Positions 1 through 5,186 of a stretch of DNA of 6,888 bases are shown in pieces. The translations under genes were made by a program, and so were the position numbers. The notes below the pieces were generated by a model. It was not told the origin of the DNA. It did no database searches and was given only the letters and a program-made list of their open reading frames with translations. Position 1 is the first letter of the stretch. Each line of letters opens with the position of its first letter. The DNA comes from DALYDP01 sp964348685. GTDB lineage: Bacteria; Patescibacteriota; Gracilibacteria; Peribacterales; Peribacteraceae. The DNA lies in the NCBI GenBank assembly GCA_964348685.1, contig CAYGDM010000059.1:1-6888 (forward strand), given 5' to 3'.

Positions 1-496
1 GCTCGCGGACGCGGACGAACGTGAGGGTTTCTTCGCTGAGGGCCGGGTCGCGGAAGGTGAGGACGTTGCGCGTGGGTAGGCCGGCGTCCTGGTACGTCTT
101 ATCGCTGAGGTTTTCGACCTTGGCGGAGAATGCGGAGAGGAGGGCGCTCTTCAAAGCGATGAACGCTTGCTTTGCGTCTCCGTCGATCCACGAAACGGAC
201 CCGACGCGGTCGTTGCCCTGGAGCACGACGAACGTCTTCACGGTTTGGTCGTTCGAGACTTGGGCCAAGAACGTGAGGTCTTCGGAGGCTTGCGTGATGA
301 GGTTCATCGACGCGAGCGTCTGCTGCACGTCCGGCCCCTCGGCTTTGGCTACGCCCGTATCAGTGCCCGGCGTCGGTTCGGTGCCCGTGAGGCTCGCCGC
401 GTATTCGCGACCGGCAAAGTAATAGTCTGCGGCACCGACGCCGGTGAGGGCGACGAGGAGCAAGACGGTCGTGATGATTTTCGTGCTGGTCTTCAT
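1..496 (-). CDS. Exported or membrane-anchored protein of unknown function, 3' end outside the window
   Basis: Read leftwards from an ATG at 496-494, the frame stays open for 165 codons to the window edge, so the C-terminus is missing. The protein begins MKTSTKIITTVLLLVALTGV, which has a short basic start, a hydrophobic core at about residues 8-22 and small residues (GAAD) that could be a signal-peptidase site. It may equally be an uncleaved anchor. A Thr/Pro/Gly-rich stretch follows (about 36-55), then a mixed alpha/beta-looking segment (about 57-165) with no cysteines and no motif I recognise. Codons are G/C-rich at third positions, as in neighbouring genes, and the two overlapping frames on the other strand give Arg-rich, unconvincing proteins. 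It is divergent from ruvB across an 80 bp gap. A TATCAT hexamer lies 12 bases upstream of the ATG and no Shine-Dalgarno sequence is visible. I am fairly sure it is a gene; its function is unknown. Confidence 0.8.
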   Translation of the reverse strand, partial: MKTSTKIITTVLLLVALTGVGAADYYFAGREYAASLTGTEPTPGTDTGVAKAEGPDVQQTLASMNLITQASEDLTFLAQVSNDQTVKTFVVLQGNDRVGSVSWIDGDAKQAFIALKSALLSAFSAKVENLSDKTYQDAGLPTRNVLTFRDPALSEETLTFVRVRE

Positions 497-576
497 AGGG
501 CGAGGGGAATGATACGCAGGGGAGGGGCTTGGCGGTAGGTGAAGAGTGGTAAGCTAAAATAGCATATTAATAGTAA
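497..576. promoter_or_regulatory. Divergent intergenic region between the left-edge gene and ruvB
   Basis: This 80 bp gap must hold the control sequences of both flanking genes. It is G-rich on the left and changes sharply to AT-rich from about 551. On the minus strand TATCAT (514-509) is a candidate -10 for the left gene. On the plus strand TAAAAT (555-560) and TATTAA (565-570) are candidate -10 elements for ruvB; the second ends six bases before the TTG start. I see no good -35 for either gene, so the promoter calls are tentative. Confidence 0.45.
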
Positions 577-577
577 T
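565..577 (+). promoter_or_regulatory. Possible -10 element for a leaderless ruvB transcript
   Basis: TATTAA (565-570) matches four of six positions of TATAAT and ends six bases before the TTG at 577. Transcription would then begin on the start codon. A leaderless TTG start would be unusual, since leaderless initiation favours AUG and then GUG, and no -35 is evident. Weak on its own; it is listed because the same spacing recurs at three other genes here. Confidence 0.35.
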
Positions 578-1665
578 TGTCAATATCCCGGAAAGACCTG
601 AAAAACGCTACACTGCGCGCCATAGCACTCAAGCGAACAACCGCATCGGCAGCCATCTTGGCACCCGTCGAAACCCCGATCGAAGCGGCGGAGCAGATCG
701 AAACCGGCCTGCGCCCCCGCGCGCTCGCCGAGTACGTCGGTCAGGCGAAGATCAAAGAGCACCTGCAGATCCACGTACGGGCGGCCCGTTCACGAAGCGA
801 ACCTCTCGGACACACGCTGCTGCATGGTCCTCCGGGTCTTGGTAAGACGACGTTGGCCCACATCATCGCCAACGAGATGGGCTCGCAGCTGAAGGTGACG
901 ACCGGCCCCGCCATCGAGAAGCCGGGCGATGTCGCATCACTCCTCACGAACCTCGCCGCGGGCGACGTGCTGTTCATCGACGAGATCCACCGTCTGCGCC
1001 CCGCGATCGAAGAAGTCCTCTACGGCGCGATGGAAGACAACGTGCTCGACATCGTGATCGGCAAAGGCCCGACCGCGCGCAGCGTCCGCCTTACGATCAA
1101 GCCGTTCACGCTCGTGGGTGCCACGACGAAAGCTGGCGCGATGAGTGCGCCGCTGCGGGACCGCTTCATGCACGCGTTTAAACTCGGATTTTATGAAGTA
1201 GGGGAGATGGAGCAGATCGTCCGCCGCTCGGCGGGCATCCTTGAGGTTCCTTTGGGAGATTCCGCTGCTCGGTCGATCGCCACCGCGAGCCGCGCCACGC
1301 CGCGCATCGCCAATCGCTTGGTCCGCGCCGTCCGCGACTTCGCGCACTCCAGGGCCGAACAGGCCGTGAATGATGCGTGCGTCCGCGAGACGTTGTCGTC
1401 GCTCGATATCGACGAAACCGGTCTCGACGCAACCGATCGTGCATTGCTTTCTGTGATCATTGATTCGTTCAACGGCGGACCGGTCGGCCTCTCGACCTTG
1501 GCGGCGATGCTCGCGGAAGAAGAGGAGACGATCGAAGGCATGTACGAGCCGTACCTCATGCAGCAGGGGTATTTGGTGCGCACGGCGAAAGGACGGAACG
1601 TCACGAAGCGGGCGTACGAGAAATTGGGGAAGGCGCTGCCGGAGGGCATGCAGCAACTTTTCTGA
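577..1665 (+). CDS. ruvB: RuvB, Holliday junction branch-migration ATPase
   Basis: RuvB is the hexameric AAA+ motor that works with RuvA to move Holliday junctions during recombination and fork repair. The 362-residue product carries the whole family plan: Walker A GPPGLGKT (84-91), Walker B VLFIDEIH (131-138), sensor 1 GATT (181-184), arginine-finger region PLRDRF (192-197), sensor 2 TPRIANR (241-247), and the C-terminal winged-helix signature GGPVGLSTLAA (300-310) followed by EPYLMQQGYL. No in-frame ATG occurs before the ATPase core, so the start is not ATG. TTG at 577 directly follows an in-frame stop and gives a 27-residue basic extension. TTG at 658 would give 335 residues, close to the usual length of about 336. 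Neither has a Shine-Dalgarno sequence. I keep 577 because a -10-like hexamer ends six bases before it. No ruvA or ruvC lies nearby. The identity is very secure; the start is not. Confidence 0.97.
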   Translation: MSISRKDLKNATLRAIALKRTTASAAILAPVETPIEAAEQIETGLRPRALAEYVGQAKIKEHLQIHVRAARSRSEPLGHTLLHGPPGLGKTTLAHIIANEMGSQLKVTTGPAIEKPGDVASLLTNLAAGDVLFIDEIHRLRPAIEEVLYGAMEDNVLDIVIGKGPTARSVRLTIKPFTLVGATTKAGAMSAPLRDRFMHAFKLGFYEVGEMEQIVRRSAGILEVPLGDSAARSIATASRATPRIANRLVRAVRDFAHSRAEQAVNDACVRETLSSLDIDETGLDATDRALLSVIIDSFNGGPVGLSTLAAMLAEEEETIEGMYEPYLMQQGYLVRTAKGRNVTKRAYEKLGKALPEGMQQLF

Positions 1666-1881
1666 TCACACGAGCACCGCCACTTCGGTCTCGATCGTTT
1701 TCACCGGCGCGCTTTCGGTCTGTTCGATCTTCAAGCGCAGCTGCCGGCGCGAGACGCGCGTGACCCACACCGGCTGTCCCATGAGAAACATCGGCGTGGC
1801 GAAGACACCTTCCGAACGCAGTGGAAGATCGCCGTACCCCATTGAGAGAGTGAGTGCGACGAGAAGGGTGCAGCAGTGCAT
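1666..1881 (-). CDS. Small exported protein of unknown function (71 aa)
   Basis: The frame runs from ATG at 1881-1879 to TGA at 1668-1666 and encodes 71 residues. An in-frame TTG at 1890 would add MRH. The N-terminus is hydrophobic (CCTLLVALTLSMGYG), like a short signal peptide or anchor, though with little positive charge unless the TTG start is used. The remainder includes a segment near PVWVTRVSRRQLRLKIEQ that could form beta strands, and a Val/Thr-rich tail. I recognise no family. Support comes from its place: it starts 27 bp after the glycosyltransferase on the same strand, fills the gap exactly up to the ruvB stop, and shares the G/C-ending codon style. TATCCT (1895-1890) lies eight bases before the ATG. 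The overlapping 103-residue minus-strand frame is less protein-like. Probably real, but not certain. Confidence 0.6.
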   Translation of the reverse strand: MHCCTLLVALTLSMGYGDLPLRSEGVFATPMFLMGQPVWVTRVSRRQLRLKIEQTESAPVKTIETEVAVLV

Positions 1882-1908
1882 GTGCCGCAAGGATACGCCG
1901 GAGCGCGA

Positions 1909-3021
1909 TCACCGCGAAGCGTTTGCTGTTGCCGAAATCGCCGCTTGGATGGCCGTATACATTTGTTGTTCAAATTGCTGCCTGGTGAACTGTTCTGCAC
2001 GATTGCGGCAGGCCGCGGGGTCGATAGTCAGATGTGCAGAGCGTACCGCTTCGGCGAATGATTCGTCTGTTGCGTTACAGACCGCGCCCACAGTGTCATC
2101 GATCGCATCGACCGTTCCGCCGCCGCGCACGGTGATCACCGGCGTGCCGCAGGCCAGGGCTTCGAGCGCGTTGATGCCGAAGTCTTCTTCGTTCGGGATG
2201 AGCAGTGCACGTGCGTTGCGGTAGGCGCCGCGGAGCGCTTCGCCTTCGAGGCGTCCGAGGAATGTCACGTCATGGTTTTTCGCGCGTGCTTCGAGGCTGG
2301 CTCGGGCCGGTCCGTCGCCGACGATCGCGAGCGGGACGTTCGCCTTCGCGCACGCATCGATCGCGCGTTCGATGCGCTTGTAGGTTTGGAGGTTCGCGAC
2401 GACGACGCACGGACCGTGTGGCGTCGCGTCGTGCTTGGGTGGCACGAGGAACCAGGGGTTGTCGGCGAACGGATGCACGACCGTACTTTCGCGGCCCCAG
2501 TAGAGCTGTATGCGGCGTTGGACGATCTTCGATGCCGCGACGAGCGTCGTTGGACGATCGGCGACCGACGCGTCCCACGTGCGAAGGCGATGGAAGAGAC
2601 GCGAGGCAATCGCGCGGATCGGTGCCGACATGCGTTCCTGCACGGGGAGCGTCATGTCCCACAAGAAGCGCGCCGGCGTGTGGACGTAGCACACGTGCGC
2701 CGTGCCCTTCGGAACGTTGAGTCCATGGACGAACGCCGACGACGAGCTGACGATGAGGTCGTACCCCGAAAAGTCCCAGGCTTCGACCGCGCCGCGGAAG
2801 AAGGGGAGGTACAGGTGGTGGTTGAACTGCCGCGTGAGCGCTGCGAACTTCTGCAGGCGAGAGGTTTTTACCCGGTGCGGCGGGAACCAATCGCCGAGTT
2901 TCTTCTCGTTATAGAGCAGCGTGAAAATATCGGCGTCCGGGTACATCGCTGCGAATGCACGGACGACGCGCTCGGCGCCGCCCCTCACAGTGAGTAGTTC
3001 ATGGACGATTGCTACTTTCAC
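1909..3021 (-). CDS. Glycosyltransferase family 4 (GT-B fold), mannosyltransferase-like
   Basis: This 370-residue enzyme should transfer a sugar from a nucleotide-sugar donor to a glycan or lipid acceptor at the cytoplasmic face of the membrane. The N-terminal half has HELLTVRGGAERV (7-19), the glycine-rich acceptor-side loop of GT4 enzymes, and CYVHTPARFLWD (111-122), typical of the mannosyltransferase-like branch. The C-terminal donor half has YKR (214-216), VGDGP (234-238), PNEEDFGINALEALACGTPV (276-295) containing the E-x7-E pair E279/E287, and a GGG turn (300-302). Length is normal for the family and there are no membrane segments. The start is GTG at 3021, 18 bp after the SDR stop; TATGAT ends six bases before it. 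An AGGAGG about 28 bases upstream is the end of the SDR coding sequence and too distant to be its ribosome site. Donor and acceptor cannot be read from the sequence. Confidence 0.93.
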   Translation of the reverse strand: MKVAIVHELLTVRGGAERVVRAFAAMYPDADIFTLLYNEKKLGDWFPPHRVKTSRLQKFAALTRQFNHHLYLPFFRGAVEAWDFSGYDLIVSSSSAFVHGLNVPKGTAHVCYVHTPARFLWDMTLPVQERMSAPIRAIASRLFHRLRTWDASVADRPTTLVAASKIVQRRIQLYWGRESTVVHPFADNPWFLVPPKHDATPHGPCVVVANLQTYKRIERAIDACAKANVPLAIVGDGPARASLEARAKNHDVTFLGRLEGEALRGAYRNARALLIPNEEDFGINALEALACGTPVITVRGGGTVDAIDDTVGAVCNATDESFAEAVRSAHLTIDPAACRNRAEQFTRQQFEQQMYTAIQAAISATANASR

Positions 3022-3036
3022 AAACCAATCATAGCA
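3022..3036 (-). promoter_or_regulatory. Extended -10 promoter element of the glycosyltransferase gene
   Basis: On the minus strand TGCTATGAT (3036-3028) fits the extended -10 form TGnTATAAT with one mismatch. It ends six bases before the GTG start at 3021, placing the predicted transcription start on the start codon itself. It sits in the 18 bp gap after the SDR gene and runs to within a few bases of that gene's stop, so it would let the glycosyltransferase be transcribed separately from the SDR gene. No -35 was needed or found. Confidence 0.5.
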
Positions 3037-3039
3037 GGC

Positions 3040-3810
3040 TCAGCGTACCTCCTGCGCTTTTCGCGCGATGCGCCCGGCGAGCGTCTTTGGGATCAAGCGC
3101 GTGCAGAACGCGCCGATCTTGTTGATCGCGCCTGGCACGACCATCGGTTTCCCGCGTTGCAACGCGTCGTACCCGATACGCACCACGGTCTCGGCGTCCA
3201 TCGTGTGAAGCTTCTTGAAAAGCGGCGAGTCGAGCATGCCGGCCTGTTTCTGGAATCCGGTTTTCGTCGGCCCGGGGCAGAGGCACGTGACCGCGATGCC
3301 CGTGCCGCGCAGTTCGTTCGATAGTGCCAATGACCAATGAAGGACGTACGCTTTCGAGGCGTAGTACACGGCCATGAGGGGTCCCGGTTGGAACGCCGCG
3401 GTCGATGCCACGTTCAGGATGCGGCCGCGCTTCCGCATGATCATTCCCGGCAGCAGCGCGCGCGTGAGGAGCGTGAGCGTTTCGATGTTGAGATGGAGCA
3501 TGTCCGCGATGTCGCGCTCGGATATCGCCGCGAAGTGGGCGAGCTTACCGACGCCGGCATTGTTCACGAGTGTGTCGATCTGCATGTCTTTCGTCGCGGC
3601 GACGATGCGGCTGACCGACAGGGGATCCGAAAGGTCTTCGGTCAGGACCGTCACCGTGATGCTTTGAGTTATGCGTAGTTCCGCCGCCAGAGCCTCCAGT
3701 GCGTCTTTTGAGCGCGCTACCAGCACGAGATTATGCTTTTCCGTGGCGAGTAAGCGGGCGAATGCCGCACCGAGCCCGCCCGATGCCCCCGTGATGAGTG
3801 TTGTTGTCAT
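3040..3810 (-). CDS. Short-chain dehydrogenase/reductase (classical SDR)
   Basis: This is a 256-residue NAD(P)-dependent oxidoreductase of the classical SDR family, numbered from ATG at 3810. The nucleotide-binding turn is TGASGGLG (7-14). It is followed by ARS (32-34, an Arg often seen in NADPH-preferring members), EDL (58-60), NNAG (83-86), the catalytic N108, S136 and Y149-x3-K153 (YYASK), and the PG of CPGPTKTGF (179-187). The substrate pocket is not diagnostic. It resembles the broad group of poorly characterised SDRs often annotated as short-chain dehydrogenases of the DltE/YqjQ type. I chose ATG 3810 over ATG 3828 (which adds MRYARF) because the Rossmann strand usually starts within a few residues of the N-terminus and a -10-like TATGCT ends six bases before 3810. 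It lies just upstream of the glycosyltransferase, which may suggest envelope or lipid metabolism; this is inference. Confidence 0.93.
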   Translation of the reverse strand: MTTTLITGASGGLGAAFARLLATEKHNLVLVARSKDALEALAAELRITQSITVTVLTEDLSDPLSVSRIVAATKDMQIDTLVNNAGVGKLAHFAAISERDIADMLHLNIETLTLLTRALLPGMIMRKRGRILNVASTAAFQPGPLMAVYYASKAYVLHWSLALSNELRGTGIAVTCLCPGPTKTGFQKQAGMLDSPLFKKLHTMDAETVVRIGYDALQRGKPMVVPGAINKIGAFCTRLIPKTLAGRIARKAQEVR

Positions 3811-3822
3811 GAAACGAGCATA
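3811..3822 (-). promoter_or_regulatory. Candidate -10 element of the SDR gene
   Basis: TATGCT (3822-3817, minus strand) matches four of six positions of the sigma-70 -10 consensus and ends six bases before the ATG at 3810, so the transcript is predicted to be leaderless. It overlaps the codons of the alternative longer start at 3828, which argues against that start. No convincing -35 lies 16-18 bases upstream. Confidence 0.4.
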
Positions 3823-3828
3823 GCGCAT

Positions 3829-3919
3829 GCCGCTAAAACATCTTCAGACTATGCAAACGTTCTATTGTCAATAATCATGTTCTCTGAAAGAATGACATCC
3901 TTTCTCCGTCCTCCTCACC
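3829..3919. promoter_or_regulatory. Divergent gap with candidate promoter for the cysteine-rich protein
   Basis: This gap separates the SDR gene (minus) from the secreted protein gene (plus). On the plus strand TTGTCA (3865-3870) and AAGAAT (3888-3893) are spaced by 17 bases and match the sigma-70 consensus at five and four of six positions, giving a predicted start near 3900 and a leader of about 20 bases. On the other strand the same spot reads TTGACA (3871-3866), a perfect -35, but no good -10 follows at 17 bases. The bases just before the ATG at 3920 are pyrimidine-rich (CCTCCTCACC), so there is no Shine-Dalgarno sequence. Confidence 0.4.
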
Positions 3920-4678
3920 ATGTCACCACGCATCCTCTCCTTCTCGGTCGTCGCCTTCCTCATCGGCGTTGCGGTTCCTGTGGCGCTTGCGCTCACGCCG
4001 CCCCAATGGATCGATGACGAGTTCCGTACGTGTACGGGCGACGCGATCAATCGGGAGTGGGAAGACCGTATCCAGGCGCAGCGCGAGTTCAACGACAAGC
4101 AGATCCAGGACCAGGAGATCTATCGTGACGACCTTCGCCGCGCGTGGCAGATCACGATTGAAGCCGACCGTAAGAACGAGATCCGAGAGGCAGACCGTCG
4201 CTATCGCGATAACTCCCGCGAGTCGAGCCGCGAGTACAGCGACCGCATCCGCGATATCCGCAACGAATCGCGTGATGCTCAAAAGACATGCCGCAACGAA
4301 TTCAACAATCACAAGCGCTTCGTGAAGAGCATGTGCTTGAGCACGAACGACTGCCGCGCCAACCAGATCTGTACCACCGAGCGCGGCGTGTGCGAGCAGT
4401 CGTGCCCGGAGGGGGCCGATACGTGCATCCAGGTCTGCGCCGGCACATGCGAACGTACGTCGAGCTCGCGCAGCAGCTCTAGCAGGTCGAGCTCCAGCAA
4501 CATCTTCGGCGGTGGGTTTTCGAGCTTCGGTACGAATAGTTCGTCAAACTCTACGAACTCCACGGGCGTCGGCGGCATCAATTGCCAGCCGTACACGTGT
4601 CCCGACGGTCGCCAGGTTCCCGCCTGCGACAGCGGCGGCAACTTCATCGACTATCAGTCGAACCCCTGTTATTCCTGA
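3920..4678 (+). CDS. Secreted cysteine-rich protein with long charged helix and Ser-rich linker
   Basis: I do not recognise a named family. The 252-residue product has a clear signal peptide (1-24, ending VALA). Residues 41-135 are a highly charged, Arg/Glu/Asp-rich stretch likely to be one long helix or helical hairpin; units 90-100, 101-111 and 112-122 share an 11-residue spacing with Asp at position 8 and Arg/Lys at 11. A compact cysteine module (139-177) has eight Cys in a C-x5-C-x5-C-x6-C-x3-C style spacing that recalls small disulfide-stapled extracellular domains. Residues 181-217 are a Ser/Asn/Gly-rich linker, and 222-250 form a second module with four Cys. C38 and C124 bracket most of the helix, making 14 Cys in all, an even number that fits disulfide bonding outside the cytoplasm. 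The start is fixed by an in-frame stop at 3893. A surface, adhesive or structural role is only a guess. Confidence 0.88.
   Translation: MSPRILSFSVVAFLIGVAVPVALALTPPQWIDDEFRTCTGDAINREWEDRIQAQREFNDKQIQDQEIYRDDLRRAWQITIEADRKNEIREADRRYRDNSRESSREYSDRIRDIRNESRDAQKTCRNEFNNHKRFVKSMCLSTNDCRANQICTTERGVCEQSCPEGADTCIQVCAGTCERTSSSRSSSSRSSSSNIFGGGFSSFGTNSSSNSTNSTGVGGINCQPYTCPDGRQVPACDSGGNFIDYQSNPCYS
4460..4498 (+). repeat. Ser/Arg low-complexity repeat within the cysteine-rich protein gene
   Basis: Codons 181-193 read SSSRSSSSRSSSS. At DNA level the octamer TCGAGCTC occurs at 4460-4467 and again at 4487-4494, 27 bases (nine codons) apart. Mixed AGC, TCG, TCT and TCC codons argue for selection on the protein rather than recent slippage. 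It forms the start of the flexible linker between the two cysteine modules. Confidence 0.75.
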
Positions 4679-4687
4679 GAACAGGGG
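4663..4687 (+). terminator. Perfect 8 bp hairpin across the stop codon, possible terminator or mRNA-end structure
   Basis: CCCCTGTT (4663-4670) and AACAGGGG (4680-4687) are exact inverted repeats around a nine-base loop that contains the TGA stop of the cysteine-rich protein gene (4676-4678). No run of T follows on either strand, so it is not a standard intrinsic terminator. It may stabilise the 3' end of the mRNA, assist termination, or serve as a protein site, since the next gene's -35 begins three bases further on. Confidence 0.4.
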
Positions 4688-4689
4688 AA

Positions 4690-4718
4690 TTGCAATAACA
4701 TAATAATTATTGTATAAT
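4690..4718 (+). promoter_or_regulatory. Near-consensus sigma-70-type promoter of the 71-residue protein gene
   Basis: TTGCAA (4690-4695) matches the -35 consensus at four of six positions, and a perfect TATAAT (4713-4718) follows after a 17-base spacer. The predicted transcription start, seven bases beyond the -10, is the A of the ATG at 4725, so the mRNA should have no leader. The spacer contains the palindrome AATAATTATT (4702-4711), which could be a regulator site or just AT-rich spacer. This is the strongest promoter in the window. Confidence 0.75.
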
Positions 4719-4724
4719 AGTAAC

Positions 4725-4940
4725 ATGGGTCAGAAGCTTTCAAGCCAGCTGTATTACAAAGTTCGTGAGCCCGGCGAGGACATAAAGTTCATGCCGCGCG
4801 AAAGCGTCGAGGGGAATAATCGTTTGCTCAAATACGTCTTGGAATCGAAAGCGCTGTATCACAAAATCCTGGGTGATCCCGGAAAGACGAATTCATTCCA
4901 ACGTAACGAAGCGAGGTTTAAGCAGTTTTGGAATTCCTAA
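4725..4940 (+). CDS. Small basic protein of unknown function (71 aa)
   Basis: ATG at 4725 to TAA at 4938-4940 encodes 71 residues beginning MGQKLSSQLYYKVREPGEDI and ending RFKQFWNS. It is basic and soluble-looking, without a signal peptide, membrane segment or cysteine. A central stretch (about 32-50, LLKYVLESKALYHKILG) is likely helical. I recognise no family. Its reality is supported by the strong promoter whose predicted start coincides with the ATG. A TTG at 4710 would overlap that promoter's -10 and is not the start. Its base composition is visibly less GC-rich than its neighbours, with more AAA, TTT and AAT-type codons, so it may be a late arrival or selected for weak mRNA structure. 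Its last 23 bases overlap the end of the convergent GIY-YIG gene. Confidence 0.7.
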   Translation: MGQKLSSQLYYKVREPGEDIKFMPRESVEGNNRLLKYVLESKALYHKILGDPGKTNSFQRNEARFKQFWNS

Positions 4941-5181
4941 TCGATTCCACGAGCGAGAGTTTTTCCGCGCGCGATAATTTCTTCAGTGAGGCCTCTCGTT
5001 TCCTGACCGCCGAGAGTGTCGGGTGTTCTTCGTGGTACACGAACGCGACGGGTAGGCGCGACCGCGTGTATTTCGAACCTTTACCGGCGTTGTGCAGTGC
5101 TTCGCGCGCGCTCAAATCGACGCACGTCCCGACGTAGAGAGAGTCGTCGTTGCAGCGGGCAAGATAGACGAAGTGGGGCAC
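4918..5181 (-). CDS. GIY-YIG domain protein (YhbQ/UPF0213 type)
   Basis: The 87-residue product is a stand-alone GIY-YIG nuclease-fold domain. It starts with the split signature FVYL (4-7) and LYVGT (15-19), then has HNAGKGSKYTRSRLPVAFVY (30-49), characteristic of the small YhbQ-like group, and REASLKKLSRAEKL (62-75), in which E63 is the expected metal-binding glutamate. Cellular roles of this group are poorly defined; DNA repair or structure-specific nicking is often proposed. The start is taken as GTG at 5181, which puts Met/Val-Pro-His directly before the first strand as in relatives and leaves a 5 bp gap after the CAP gene. A longer frame back to 5385 exists but would overlap that gene by about 200 bp and encodes an Arg-rich shadow. 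Probably co-transcribed with the CAP gene. Its stop lies inside the convergent 71-residue protein gene. Confidence 0.9.
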   Translation of the reverse strand: MPHFVYLARCNDDSLYVGTCVDLSAREALHNAGKGSKYTRSRLPVAFVYHEEHPTLSAVRKREASLKKLSRAEKLSLVESIRNSKTA

Positions 5182-5186
5182 GGCGC

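Noticed and set aside
21..538. Two plus-strand open frames at the left edge
   Set aside because: They overlap the minus-strand gene starting at 496, which has a signal peptide and better codon character; the plus frames look Arg-rich and lack recognisable features.
937..1656. Long 239-codon open frame on the minus strand inside ruvB
   Set aside because: It lies entirely antisense to a well-supported ruvB gene and encodes an Arg/His-rich composition typical of GC-rich shadow frames, with no motif.
2270..2997. Open frames of 206 and 241 codons on both strands inside the glycosyltransferase gene
   Set aside because: Both are Arg-rich shadows; the glycosyltransferase frame carries all the family motifs over the same bases.
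576..3873. Shared 10-mer ATTGTCAATA at 576-585 and 3864-3873
   Set aside because: Many 10-base matches are expected by chance; one copy is at the ruvB start codon and the other in a gap, without a shared position relative to a gene.
4710..4724. TTG start at 4710 for the 71-residue protein
   Set aside because: It would fall inside the -10 TATAAT, upstream of the predicted transcription start.
586..4888. Shared 12-mer TCCCGGAAAGAC at 586-597 and 4877-4888
   Set aside because: Roughly one 12-base match is expected by chance in a window of this size, and the two copies are read in different frames.
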